A stretch of DNA of 64,000 nucleotides, taken from CAJOLV01 sp045631885 (lineage in GTDB: Bacteria; Bacillota_I; Bacilli_A; RFN20; CAG-826). The position numbers were made by a program, and so were the translations under genes. Below are positions 17,400 through 25,882 of the stretch, piece by piece (within the stretch, counting starts at the first letter, position 1; each line of letters opens with the position of its first letter). The stretch lies in contig JAZQVN010000015.1 in assembly GCA_045631885.1 (NCBI GenBank), positions 8,992-72,991 on the forward strand, written 5' to 3'. The notes below the pieces were generated by a model that made no database searches, was not told where the DNA came from, and saw nothing but the letters and a program-made list of their open reading frames with translations.

Positions 17400-18686
17400 A
17401 TGGCTTTTAAAACTGTCCCAATTACATTAATTACCGGTTATTTAGGAAGCGGTAAAACTACATTAATCAATCACATATTATTGAACTCTAAGAATCACAA
17501 GATGGCGGTTATCGTCAATGACTTAGGGGAAGTGAATATCGACGCTGAGTTAATTCAAAAAGGTGGCGTTGTATCATCTAAAGATGATAATTTAGTCTCA
17601 TTACAAAATGGTTGTATCTGCTGTACATTAAAGAAAGACTTAATCAATCAACTCGCTGATTTAGTCAATATGAATAGGTTTGACCATATCCTTATTGAAG
17701 CAAGCGGTATTTGTGAACCAGTCCCAATCGCTCAAACAATCGCCTATATGGAAGAGGAATTCAAAAGACAAAATCTTCCTCAATTCTACACACTAGATGC
17801 GATTATCTCTGTTACTGATGCATTAAGACTAGTTGATGAATTCGGCTGTGGAGATGCCTTAAAAGAGGCCACAAGAGGGGAAGAAGACTTAGAGAACTTA
17901 GTTATTCAACAAATCGAATTCTGCGATGTTATTTTATTAAATAAAGTTGATGAAATTAGCAAAGAAGAATTAAGAAAAGTTCATATCGCGATTAAAGCGA
18001 TTCAACCAGAAGCTAAGATTATCGAAACAAATTACTGTGATGTCGATTTAGATGAATTAATTGATACTCATTTATTTGACTTTGAAAGAGCTTCAACTTC
18101 CGCGGCATGGATTAGAGAATTTGAAGACTGGGGTAATGAAATCGACGCTGATGAAGATCATCACCATCATCATGATGATGACGATGACGACGAAGATGAA
18201 GAACATGAACACGAACATCATCACCACGACCATGATGAAGATGAACACGAAGAACACCACCATCACCATCATCACCACCATCACGAACATGGAGTGGGTG
18301 AAAACGATGATGAAGGCACCGCAGATGAATATAATGTCAATACATTCGTCTACTATCGTAGAAGAGCCTTTGATAAAGATAAATTCCTTAATTGGATAGA
18401 AAACAATGGAAGAAATATTATCAGGGCTAAAGGTATCTTATATTTCACTAGTGAACAATATAACGCTTATGTTTATGAATCCTGTGGAAGACAAAGAAAA
18501 TTATCCGTCTCTGGTCAATGGTATTCAGAAACATTAAGTAAACGTCAAATTAAATACTTAATTAATAATGACGAGAACTTCGCTCATGACTGGGATGAAA
18601 AATATGGAGACAAACTTATTAAGTTAGTCTTCATTGGACAAAACCTTGATAAAGAAGGCATCAAAGAAGAATTAGATTTAATCTAA
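17400..18686 (+). CDS. CobW/COG0523 GTPase, putative zinc metallochaperone
   Basis: The start at 17400 follows AGAGGTG; an in-frame ATG at 17355 lacks a site. The 428-residue protein has the Walker A GYLGSGKTT, the family signature CICCTL (Cys-x-Cys-Cys metal site), NKVD for guanine recognition, a very His/Asp/Glu-rich insert at about residues 255-300, and a CobW C-terminal domain. COG0523 GTPases deliver Zn (or other metals) to client enzymes, and the His-rich insert is a typical metal-binding tail. I see no clear Zur operator. Metal identity is inference. Confidence 0.92.
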   Translation: MAFKTVPITLITGYLGSGKTTLINHILLNSKNHKMAVIVNDLGEVNIDAELIQKGGVVSSKDDNLVSLQNGCICCTLKKDLINQLADLVNMNRFDHILIEASGICEPVPIAQTIAYMEEEFKRQNLPQFYTLDAIISVTDALRLVDEFGCGDALKEATRGEEDLENLVIQQIEFCDVILLNKVDEISKEELRKVHIAIKAIQPEAKIIETNYCDVDLDELIDTHLFDFERASTSAAWIREFEDWGNEIDADEDHHHHHDDDDDDEDEEHEHEHHHHDHDEDEHEEHHHHHHHHHHEHGVGENDDEGTADEYNVNTFVYYRRRAFDKDKFLNWIENNGRNIIRAKGILYFTSEQYNAYVYESCGRQRKLSVSGQWYSETLSKRQIKYLINNDENFAHDWDEKYGDKLIKLVFIGQNLDKEGIKEELDLI

Positions 18687-18700
18687 TTAACTCAATATAA

Positions 18701-18733
18701 AAAGAATAGATATCAGATGATATCTATTTTTTA
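18701..18733. terminator. Bidirectional terminator
   Basis: AATAGATATC and GATATCTATT arms around AGAT with flanking A and T runs, between the convergent CobW and nucleotidyltransferase genes. Confidence 0.8.
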
Positions 18734-19189
18734 TTACCCGATCCTTATTTTATCTTCGTCTAGTTCTCTTTTGAAACGATCATCCATTCTAGATCCGATA
18801 AAAACAATGTCGACTTCTTTTCCAAGAGCCTCTTCCAGTTCATCTTCTAAAAATCCCTGCTGGATAAATGTTTTAATATCTCCCGCTTCGCAATAGATAT
18901 CAATATCACTATCGTTATTAGCTTCTCCTCTAGCGTAACTGCCAAATAGATAAACTTCGTTAATGCCGTGTTTAGCTAAAACGGGAAGCATTCTTTCTTT
19001 AATCTGTTTGATTGTTAAAACGCTATTGTTGATATCTTTTTCAATCAAAGAATTAATGTATCCATTAATACTGGGAACAGAATGTAATTTCTCGATGGCA
19101 TTAATGTTATCTCTTCTCACACGAAAAGGAAACATCTTATAAGTGCTTTTGTTATATCCATCAATGTATTCTTTTTGATTGAACGCCAT
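18734..19189 (-). CDS. MNT-type nucleotidyltransferase with N-terminal RHH-like segment
   Basis: The start at 19189 is preceded by GAGGAAATAGCT. The 151-residue product has an N-terminal 50-residue segment (MAFNQKEYIDGYNKSTYK onward) like the small ribbon-helix-helix DNA-binding or antitoxin proteins of Bacillota, followed by a minimal nucleotidyltransferase with GSYARGEANNDSDIDI carrying the GS and DxD metal site. Stand-alone MNT domains usually pair with HEPN toxins and modify them, but no HEPN gene is adjacent here. The neighbouring TIR gene on the same strand is the only candidate partner. Confidence 0.75.
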   Translation of the reverse strand: MAFNQKEYIDGYNKSTYKMFPFRVRRDNINAIEKLHSVPSINGYINSLIEKDINNSVLTIKQIKERMLPVLAKHGINEVYLFGSYARGEANNDSDIDIYCEAGDIKTFIQQGFLEDELEEALGKEVDIVFIGSRMDDRFKRELDEDKIRIG

Positions 19190-19264
19190 AGCTATTTCCT
19201 CGAGCATATGATAGCATATGTAATTATATAAAACAACAAAACAAAAAGATAAAAAGGGGGGTCT

Positions 19265-21661
19265 TTAATTTATTAGCGTCTTTTTGAATTCTTCTGATTT
19301 TGATAAATCATCTTGAAATGTTTTATTCGAAGGATTGCGTTCTACTAACTTCTTATAAATCGAGATAGCTTTATCAATGTAATACATTTTATCGTCTACA
19401 GGGATATAAGATGTTTGAGCGTATATTCTAGCGGCGATTTTTAAGTCTCTGTCAGTAAGAACCTTTTCATTTACTAAAGCGGTGTCCACTAATTCAACAG
19501 CTTTCAATAAATATGTTTTAATTTCTTCACGGTATTGATCGTTGTTAGAGAAAAAATAGTAAATCGAGTAGAAGAAATAACAATCCGCAAGACGGATTTG
19601 AGAACGAGCTAATTCTTCATATTTTCCAGTCATGATGTCATTACAAAACAAAATACACTTATCAATGTATTCTTTTGCCGTGGAATATTGTTTTAAACGC
19701 AAAAAGGCTGAGTGGGCTTTCAATAAAACATCATACGTTACTGTTAACCAATCATTAAAGAAATCACCATCAGCAAAATCACGATATTTCATACAATGTG
19801 AGCAGGCTCTTTCAATTGCGAATGAAGCACTAGATAAGTCATTAAGTTGAGTTAAAGCTCTATATTTTAATTCATATAGTTTTGCCATTTGAAGGTTATA
19901 ATGTGCATCATCCGGATATTTAGACAAGAAGCTTATTCTTTCATTGACAATCGATAAAGCAATATCATATTTATTTTCTATAATTATAAGTCGGTTCAAA
20001 TAGTCAACATAAACATTGATCTTGTCATATAAAAGAATTTTATTAAATTTGTCATCTTCACAAATTTTAAACATTTTATCCGTAATTTGAGGCGGAAAAT
20101 TAAGTATTTGACATGCATCATGATAATAAATTAGAAGGAGTGAAGGATTGATACTATCTTTTTCCAATTCTGCACTTTGCAAACATTTATTAATGAAGAA
20201 ACTAGCTAATTTCATGTTGTTTGTTCTGTAGTAAAATAGTTTAGCTAAATGATAATATGGTGGATGTGTTGAATATAATAATGAATCTATTTTTTCTTTT
20301 ACTTTAAGGTTAAAATCGTATACAATTCTCAGAGCTTTTAAATACGACTCTTTTGCTTTTAAAAAATCTCTTTTTTCGGCGTAAGCGTGTCCGATTGCGA
20401 TATAGTCATCTCGAACAGATCGCATTTTTATAAACGGAATTGTGTTTTGGCTTTTTGTTCTTCCAATCAACTTTTCTCTGAGTTTGATTGCTTTGTCGTT
20501 TTCACCAACTTGACGATACAGATTGGATAATTCTTCATATTCCTTCTCATTGGTAATACTTAGTTCAGTTCTTTTGAAATATTCCTCATACCAATGAATA
20601 GCTTTATAACGATTCTTCTCAACTTTTAAACCTTTTTGATATCTCTTGGCTAGTTCAAGCATCGCGCCAGCGCAACCTTGTTCTGCGGATTTCAAAAGTA
20701 GCTTTTCTCCTAATTCAATATTCACTTCTGCTCCAATGCCTTCTAAATAGCATATTCCAGCATCATAATCTTTCCATTTATCTTGTTCATGTGGCTCTAT
20801 TCCTAAAGACTTGATCAAAACATCCTTTAAAGACTTATCATCTAATGCAAAAACATTTTTCAATCCTTTAAATACACGTTTTGTTTTAAAGTTAGAGACA
20901 TCTTCTAATTTGACCGCGACTATTTCTTTCTTTTTATCAATTGAATAAGGGAACTCTTTATTAATAATATAGTTATTAGATTCAAAACAATTTTCAGTCA
21001 AAGTAAGTAATACCAAATCAGATTCATCAATATTCTTTTCTATTTCTTTATGAAAATCTTCTCCAGGGGTTAAAAAATAATCAAACCAAAATGAAACATA
21101 TTTAAACTCTTCAAATCGATGGATATATTTCATCGCTTCCACAACTTTAGGGAAATCTTTTTTACGATATGAAATAAAAATCTTCTTTTCAAAGATGAAT
21201 TCCAGTCTATTTAGGTTTGCTGATCTTTTGAACTGTTCAAAATAATTGTTAATTTTCTTTGGATATAAAGAACTATTGTAAATAAGATATTCAATATCAC
21301 CAAATAAGTCTTGATACTTATCAATTATTTTTTCATCCACTATAAGTGGAAGCATTCTCAAGTGCTCTTTCTCAATGATAGGTAGTAATGATGTTCTAAA
21401 CTCGCTATTGTCTAAAAATAGTTCTTCGTTAACTAAAACAATAATGACAGACATATTGGAAATGGCTACGACATCTTCCTCAGAAAAGCTTTTATCGTAA
21501 TCTTGTTTACCATATATGCCAAGAGTGTGTTTATTACTTTCAATTGAATCGATAATAAATGGAATAAGATTATTAGTGGTCTTGCTCCCGTAGATAAATA
21601 CACGACATAAAGAAGAGGCGTTCGATAATTTCTCCTTACTTAACTGAACAACGTTAGACAT
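19265..21661 (-). CDS. TIR-domain protein with Sel1/TPR-like repeats
   Basis: The 798-residue protein shows a TIR domain at about residues 155-270: KKIFISYRKKDF, FWFDYFLTPGEDFHKEIEKN with the Glu expected for NAD-cleaving TIRs, and SDLVLLTLTENC. A first TIR-like segment at residues 15-130 is degenerate. Residues 300-360 hold Sel1-like repeats (GICYLEGIG, KLLLKSAEQGCAGAMLELAK), and the rest is helical with TPR-like periodicity. Architecture fits bacterial TIR effectors or scaffold proteins in immunity or signalling, but no sensor or cyclase partner is adjacent. Confidence 0.8.
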   Translation of the reverse strand: MSNVVQLSKEKLSNASSLCRVFIYGSKTTNNLIPFIIDSIESNKHTLGIYGKQDYDKSFSEEDVVAISNMSVIIVLVNEELFLDNSEFRTSLLPIIEKEHLRMLPLIVDEKIIDKYQDLFGDIEYLIYNSSLYPKKINNYFEQFKRSANLNRLEFIFEKKIFISYRKKDFPKVVEAMKYIHRFEEFKYVSFWFDYFLTPGEDFHKEIEKNIDESDLVLLTLTENCFESNNYIINKEFPYSIDKKKEIVAVKLEDVSNFKTKRVFKGLKNVFALDDKSLKDVLIKSLGIEPHEQDKWKDYDAGICYLEGIGAEVNIELGEKLLLKSAEQGCAGAMLELAKRYQKGLKVEKNRYKAIHWYEEYFKRTELSITNEKEYEELSNLYRQVGENDKAIKLREKLIGRTKSQNTIPFIKMRSVRDDYIAIGHAYAEKRDFLKAKESYLKALRIVYDFNLKVKEKIDSLLYSTHPPYYHLAKLFYYRTNNMKLASFFINKCLQSAELEKDSINPSLLLIYYHDACQILNFPPQITDKMFKICEDDKFNKILLYDKINVYVDYLNRLIIIENKYDIALSIVNERISFLSKYPDDAHYNLQMAKLYELKYRALTQLNDLSSASFAIERACSHCMKYRDFADGDFFNDWLTVTYDVLLKAHSAFLRLKQYSTAKEYIDKCILFCNDIMTGKYEELARSQIRLADCYFFYSIYYFFSNNDQYREEIKTYLLKAVELVDTALVNEKVLTDRDLKIAARIYAQTSYIPVDDKMYYIDKAISIYKKLVERNPSNKTFQDDLSKSEEFKKTLIN

Positions 21662-21684
21662 ATTTCAATTATAAACTGCACACA

Positions 21685-21715
21685 AAAAGAGGAAAATATA
21701 CACTTTCCTCTTTCT
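21685..21715. terminator. Terminator after the DUF2188 gene
   Basis: AAAGAGGAAA and TTTCCTCTTT arms with a T run on the minus strand and a weaker one on the plus strand. Confidence 0.75.
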
Positions 21716-21729
21716 ATGTTTATTAGTAA

Positions 21730-22050
21730 TTATTTCTTACTCTTAATTCTACCCTTGCTTGCGCCTTTGGAATTATGAACAAGCATTTTACCACCTTGGT
21801 TATCCGCCATAACTTTTGTATATTCAATGGCTTCTTTTTGGGTGTTAAATAATTTGATAGCTTTTTGTCCACCGGCGTATTTTACTTCCCATTTACCATC
21901 CGCTCTTTTGACGACATGGTAGTTACGGTAATTGACTTCTTTAACTTCTTCTTTGACCGCTTTCTTCGGGGCTTCTTTCTTACCGGCTGGTTTCTTTTCA
22001 ACTGGTTTTTTCTCCGCAGGTTTTTTCGCTGCTGGTTTTTTTGCTGGCAT
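21730..22050 (-). CDS. Lys/Ala/Pro-rich DUF2188 protein
   Basis: A 106-residue basic protein. Residues 2-35 are histone-H1-like KKPA repeats; residues 43-95 match DUF2188 (YHVVKRADGKWEVKYAG, then ALK-type helix with KEAIEYTKVMA). DUF2188 is a small domain of unknown function; the basic tail suggests nucleic-acid binding. A GGAAG-type site precedes the start. It stands between the TIR gene and VanZ gene on the same strand. Confidence 0.85.
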   Translation of the reverse strand: MPAKKPAAKKPAEKKPVEKKPAGKKEAPKKAVKEEVKEVNYRNYHVVKRADGKWEVKYAGGQKAIKLFNTQKEAIEYTKVMADNQGGKMLVHNSKGASKGRIKSKK

Positions 22051-22082
22051 AATATTTTCTTCCTTCTTCCTTAATTAATAAG

Positions 22083-22610
22083 TTATACCAATTCGTCTTC
22101 TTTTTCTATATCGGAAGTTTTCTTTCCTTTAAAAAATATAATCGCGCTTATGATAATTAATGGGATAATATAGCCTCCAAAATCGATCATCACATCTTTA
22201 AATTCACCACTTCTTCCAGGGACAAATAATTGTATGATTTCTGTCAAAATCGCTAAAAAGAGGCCGGAACTAGCGGAAATAATGAGAAAAATCCAACATT
22301 TCTTAGTTAAATCATAATAGATAAATTTAATTGATAAAGTAGTAAAAATTCCACTTATCAAAAACAAACCAAAGTGGCCAACTAGTTTTCTAATAACTGA
22401 TGAAAACTCTGAATAATTTTCTTCATTAATCGTACCGGGTTTTATCCCGTTTAAGATATTGGATAATAGATCCACGATGAATCCGCTTTCATGAGATGAT
22501 TGATGAGCGTTCATACAAGAATTGACAATGATGAAAACATTTATCGCGACTGATAAAACGATAATTAACAACTGCCACCACTGATAGAGATAAATAAACT
22601 TTTTCATCAT
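22083..22610 (-). CDS. VanZ-like family membrane protein
   Basis: A 175-residue protein with about four membrane helices and VanZ family motifs: VRKLVGHFGLFLISG and the conserved EIIQLFVPGRSGEFKDVMID. VanZ-like proteins are small integral membrane proteins, some linked to teicoplanin or lipoprotein-related phenotypes; the activity is unknown. The start at 22610 is chosen because an upstream in-frame ATG at 22649 lies before the terminator of the desulfoferrodoxin gene. No clear ribosome binding site is visible at either. Confidence 0.8.
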   Translation of the reverse strand: MMKKFIYLYQWWQLLIIVLSVAINVFIIVNSCMNAHQSSHESGFIVDLLSNILNGIKPGTINEENYSEFSSVIRKLVGHFGLFLISGIFTTLSIKFIYYDLTKKCWIFLIISASSGLFLAILTEIIQLFVPGRSGEFKDVMIDFGGYIIPLIIISAIIFFKGKKTSDIEKEDELV

Positions 22611-22622
22611 AAAAATGATAAA

Positions 22623-22646
22623 GAAAAAAGGTGGAAAATTCCACCT
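22623..22646 (-). terminator. Terminator after desulfoferrodoxin gene
   Basis: GGTGGAAT and ATTCCACC arms followed on the minus strand by TTTTTT. Confidence 0.85.
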
Positions 22647-22664
22647 CATTAATATTGATATAAA

Positions 22665-23036
22665 TTATTCAGCTTTATATAATCCGTGTAAGTTGCAGTA
22701 TTCATAAACCGCGACAACTTTTTCACCTTCTAATAAAGCGAATTGAGCTTCTGGGGCTTGTCCTGGTTTTAAGATTTTTCTTTGATTACCAAGATTTGTT
22801 TCTAAAACAACCCATTGAATGTAGTGAGCGTCTAACATTGGGTGAGCAACTTCACCGACTTTAACGCTGACGATTTGATCTTTAACTTCAAAGACTGGTA
22901 AGTGTTTTTCATGCGCACCATCTTGGGTGTTCACCGGTAATTCTTCCATTGGTCTACCACAGCAAATGGTTGGAACCGCTCTTTCTTCGACCATAGCAAT
23001 AATTTTTCCACAGACTGGACATTTATAGAATTTCAT
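22665..23036 (-). CDS. dfx: Desulfoferrodoxin (superoxide reductase)
   Basis: A 123-residue 2Fe-type superoxide reductase that reduces superoxide to peroxide without making oxygen, typical of anaerobes. The N-terminal centre I has CPVCG and TICCGRPM (four Cys); the C-terminal centre II has EKHLPVFE, HPMLDAHYIQW and CNLHGLY supplying the His4-Cys iron ligands. It has its own sigma-A-like promoter and terminator. The AGAAGGAG ribosome binding site fits. Confidence 0.97.
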   Translation of the reverse strand: MKFYKCPVCGKIIAMVEERAVPTICCGRPMEELPVNTQDGAHEKHLPVFEVKDQIVSVKVGEVAHPMLDAHYIQWVVLETNLGNQRKILKPGQAPEAQFALLEGEKVVAVYEYCNLHGLYKAE

Positions 23037-23059
23037 ATGTATTCTCCTTCTCTACTTTC

Positions 23060-23088
23060 ATCATAGGCAAAAAATAAGTTTCTCACAA
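23060..23088 (-). promoter_or_regulatory. Promoter of desulfoferrodoxin gene
   Basis: On the minus strand TTGTGA (23083-23088) and TATGAT (23060-23065) are separated by 17 bases, about 25 bases upstream of the start codon. Confidence 0.7.
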
Positions 23089-23120
23089 TACATAATATTT
23101 TCTATATAATATTATTTGCT

Positions 23121-24083
23121 ATGATTAAGTTTATTTGTCTCGAAAAAGAACCATTAGCATTCGAAAGTAACATTAATCTCATCCAAAAGAATGTCTCTCC
23201 ATTTAAGGAGATATTAAAAAAGAATGATTACACATCATATTCTTTTGTTAAAGATGAAGATGAGGCGAATGGCTTTTCTTTTACTAATGTTTTTCAATTA
23301 CAAGTAAATGTCAAAGGTGTTGGAGAATTCCATATCTTACTCAATAGAGAAAATTTAGATAAAGATAATCTTATTAATGGAATCGCATCCTTAAAAGAAA
23401 TAATCGTTAATGATGAAGAAAGCGCGAAATATAAGTTAAGTGAATTATTTAATCTTGTGAAAGACTATAATCCTCTATTTATTATTTCTTCTTTATTTAA
23501 GAATTCTTTAATTAATAACGAGTCATTGCTTTCTTTATATCAATTAGATGTTCCATTATTTTATGTTGATGAACCAAAAGAGGCAATTGAAGAAAAAGTC
23601 ATTGAGCCAACATCAATAGAAAAAGAGAAAACACATACTGGCTTTAAACATATCGGTCAAGTCATTGTCAAAAATAAATACCATCTTTTGTTATTGCTCG
23701 TCGCTTCACTATTAATTGAATCCACGATTCCATTAGGTATCCTAAATGTCTATTCACAAAACGGTCTTGCTGTATTCTTATTCATCTGCGCGGTCATTGG
23801 TATGGCGATGAACGGATACACATATTGGGACTATTTCAAGAAGAGAGGATTCAAGGATCCATTATTCTTATTAAGTATCATCAGTGACCTCATCGGCTTC
23901 GGTGGAGGTATTGGAGGATTTGTCATTTTCTATAACATTTCCACGAAACCAGAAAACGACATTGGTTTAGGCAAATACATACTCATCGGTGGGCTTGCCT
24001 GCCTAGGAATATGCCTTCTCACAATTGTCATTTGTTACTTCTTACCAAAGCTCATTAATAAACTCAAAAAGAAAGAAAAATAA
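23121..24083 (+). CDS. Four-helix membrane protein of unknown function
   Basis: I do not recognise a family. The 320-residue product has a soluble N-terminal half of about 180 residues and four hydrophobic helices in the C-terminal half (YHLLLLLVASLLIE, AVFLFICAVIGMAM, a Gly-rich helix near DLIGFGGGIGGFVI, and YILIGGLACLGICLL), ending in a Lys-rich tail. TATAAT at 23104-23109 lies only 11 bases before the ATG and there is no ribosome binding site, so the mRNA may be leaderless. Confidence 0.75.
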   Translation: MIKFICLEKEPLAFESNINLIQKNVSPFKEILKKNDYTSYSFVKDEDEANGFSFTNVFQLQVNVKGVGEFHILLNRENLDKDNLINGIASLKEIIVNDEESAKYKLSELFNLVKDYNPLFIISSLFKNSLINNESLLSLYQLDVPLFYVDEPKEAIEEKVIEPTSIEKEKTHTGFKHIGQVIVKNKYHLLLLLVASLLIESTIPLGILNVYSQNGLAVFLFICAVIGMAMNGYTYWDYFKKRGFKDPLFLLSIISDLIGFGGGIGGFVIFYNISTKPENDIGLGKYILIGGLACLGICLLTIVICYFLPKLINKLKKKEK

Positions 24084-24086
24084 AGG

Positions 24087-24120
24087 TCCAATTATTCATC
24101 GGTAATTGGATTTTTTTATT
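24087..24120 (+). terminator. Terminator after membrane protein gene
   Basis: TCCAATTA and TAATTGGA arms followed by TTTTTTT. Confidence 0.9.
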
Positions 24121-24249
24121 AGTTAAAAACACAAAAAGAGAAAATTTATAAAAATATTTTTCATTTTAATTTTCCTAGCAAAAACCAATTATTTTGCTGC
24201 AAAAACCCGTTTTTTTGAAATTTTTGCCCTTTTTCGCGATTTTTAATAT

Positions 24250-24278
24250 TTGATTTTTATACTCTACTATGCTACTAT
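24250..24278 (+). promoter_or_regulatory. Promoter of the 24285-24490 RNA
   Basis: TTGATT (24250-24255) and TACTAT (24273-24278) with 17-base spacing; predicted start at about G24285. Confidence 0.65.
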
Positions 24279-24284
24279 TTCTAT

Positions 24285-24490
24285 GCTCGATAAAACATAT
24301 TAGATATGAACACGAGTCGTTTGTGATGAGTGTAATAGCGAAATTCTCTATCGAGCACAACATAAAGGGTTCACTAATGGTTATTGAAGATCGGAAACGA
24401 TAACCGCCCTAGTGTCCCGCATAAATAGTTTGTTTGACTTAAAGTCCTTCCATACTAACCCTTATTCGCAAGAGTAAGGGCTTTTATTTT
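24285..24490 (+). ncRNA. Candidate structured non-coding RNA of unknown class
   Basis: A sigma-A-like promoter ends 6 bases upstream and a clear intrinsic terminator closes the unit (CCCTTA and TAAGGG arms, then CTTTTATTTT, 24459-24490). The 5' end GCTCGATA pairs with TATCGAGC about 60 bases later. A second domain pairs GGTTAT with ATAACC and CACTA with TAGTG. No convincing reading frame fills it. The next gene starts 46 bases after the terminator, so it could also be a leader with an attenuator for the flavin-reductase-like gene. I cannot match it to 6S, SRP, tmRNA, RNase P or a known riboswitch. Confidence 0.6.
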
Positions 24491-24536
24491 ATTACCATGA
24501 TTGTATAATGACTAATGGATACTCGGGGGTTATATT

Positions 24537-25457
24537 ATGAGTTCGTTTAAAGATTTAAGAATTGTCGATAACTTCTATCAGACAAGTGCATTTTTCCCAA
24601 TGCCCACTATTTTGATTTCTACCTTAGATGAAGAAGGTAACACAACATTAGGAGCCTACTCCTTATGCTTCCCTTATTACATCGCTGGTAAGAGTTATTA
24701 TGCGATGATATTAGAATGTCGTAATTCATCTAACACCGCGCAGAATATCTTAAGAACAGGTAAGTGCGCGTTAAATTTCTTAGAAGATGATAGAAAAGAT
24801 TTTGCCACTACTGTTAAATTAGGTTTCCCAGGTGAAACACCAAAAGAGAAGATGGCTAAATCTAATTTTGTTTTAGAGAAAGGACAAGCTGAGGGAGAAA
24901 GACCTTTAGTCATCCAAAAAGCTTACCAGGTCTTTGAATGTACTTGGGATGATACTTTAGAGGATGCATATGAAGACAAGACTAAAATCGGCCAATTAGA
25001 AGGTATTGAAGGACCATATCGTAACTTCAATGGTGTTACTTCTAAATTCGGATGCCACTTCATCTTAAAAATCGATAAGATCCTCATGAAAGAGAAATTC
25101 TATAACGCGATTATTAACGGAGTCAAAGCTAATAACTTCCCAAAAGTTCCTGTTGATTATGGTTATAGAGATTCCACATATTTCTGGTATACAAGATTTA
25201 AATCTAAACCAATTAAAGAACCTATTCCCGCGGGAAAAGAAGCAAGTGTTGATTCAGTCATGTACGCGGCTAATAGAATTGATGACAAGATTAAATTCAC
25301 TAAAGAAGCTTGCCAGATGATTGTGAAGATTCCTCGTGTCTTCTTAAAAGCGGCTTTAACTCAAATGGTCAATTATGCAAGAGAAAAAGGTTGGACATTA
25401 ATTGATGTCGAACAGATGAAAGAAATTCGCGATAAAAGAAGCAAAGAAAAGAAATAA
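24537..25457 (+). CDS. Flavin reductase-like FMN-binding protein
   Basis: The 306-residue product has an N-terminal split-barrel flavin-reductase-like domain (about residues 15-200): FFPMPTILISTLDEEGNTTLGAYS, SSNTAQNILRTGKCALNFL and a central HFILKIDKI strand. Such proteins bind FMN and act as flavin reductases or flavoprotein redox partners; substrate is unknown. A helical C-terminal third is added. GGGGG precedes the start by about 9 bases. It is separated from the upstream RNA by its terminator and has its own TATAAT at about 24502. Confidence 0.8.
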   Translation: MSSFKDLRIVDNFYQTSAFFPMPTILISTLDEEGNTTLGAYSLCFPYYIAGKSYYAMILECRNSSNTAQNILRTGKCALNFLEDDRKDFATTVKLGFPGETPKEKMAKSNFVLEKGQAEGERPLVIQKAYQVFECTWDDTLEDAYEDKTKIGQLEGIEGPYRNFNGVTSKFGCHFILKIDKILMKEKFYNAIINGVKANNFPKVPVDYGYRDSTYFWYTRFKSKPIKEPIPAGKEASVDSVMYAANRIDDKIKFTKEACQMIVKIPRVFLKAALTQMVNYAREKGWTLIDVEQMKEIRDKRSKEKK

Positions 25458-25477
25458 TTCAAAATTTTAACTAGATT

Positions 25478-25505
25478 AAGACCTTTAAGGTCTTTTTCTT
25501 TTTGC
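25478..25505 (+). terminator. Terminator after flavin-reductase-like gene
   Basis: AAGACC and GGTCTT arms around TTTAA followed by a T-rich tail. Confidence 0.85.
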
Positions 25506-25544
25506 CAAAAAATTTTTTAAAGAAATTTACGATTTTTTGCGACA

Positions 25545-25720
25545 AAATGACCATTTTTTTTCGCATTAGTATATGGAGGCTTAAAATAGTGTTTCAACAT
25601 TATAGGCAGCTTTCGTCCGTCCTCTCGGAAGGGAGGATTAATACTTGCTAGGACTCTTGGCCAGGAGAGTAGCAATACTTCTTCTGGTAATTGTGTTGGT
25701 TCTATTATTTGCCGGCTTGT
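25545..25720. other. Gene-free structured stretch beside the tandem repeats
   Basis: No convincing gene is present. The stretch has imperfect inverted repeats, such as CCTCTCGGAAGGGAGG and a long imperfect stem around CTTGGCCAGG joining AATACTTGCTA and TAGCAATACTT. It adjoins repeat copy A and is unusually GC-rich for this region. The function is unknown. Confidence 0.4.
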
Positions 25721-25725
25721 CCGCC

Positions 25726-25830
25726 TAGGTAGAATTGAAAAAAGGCTCCCGAGGGAGTCTTCCATAACGAGAGGTTGACGTTAACAACCTCCCCACACAA
25801 TTTTATTTTAACGATAACAGGAGCGCATTT
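25726..25830 (-). repeat. Tandem intergenic repeat, copy A
   Basis: Copy A of a tandem pair with a period of 157-160 bases. Shared elements include TAGGTAGAAT, GAGAGGTTGACGTTAACAAC with its own hairpin (GAGGTTG/CAACCTC), and ACGATAACAGGAGCG. On the minus strand it ends in an intrinsic terminator at 25738-25760. Confidence 0.8.
25738..25760 (-). terminator. Terminator in repeat copy A
   Basis: On the minus strand GACTCCC and GGGAGCC arms are followed by TTTTTT. Confidence 0.75.
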
Positions 25831-25882
25831 CAAGTAGGACGGGGCTCCCGCCTCCTAGAACACTCGTTTTGGCAATAGCGCT

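Noticed and set aside
18061..18399. Alternative ORFs over the His-rich CobW insert
   Set aside because: They are the same low-complexity DNA read in other frames.
24324..24345. Hammerhead-ribozyme-like core (GTGATGAG with a nearby GCGAAAT)
   Set aside because: The essential first C is a G and the intervening segment does not form a proper stem II.
24175..24363. Short minus-strand ORF of 62 codons
   Set aside because: It overlaps the promoter and 5' part of the RNA candidate, has no ribosome binding site and a low-complexity product.
25517..25765. Minus-strand ORF of 82 codons
   Set aside because: It covers a repeat terminator and the structured stretch, and the product looks random.
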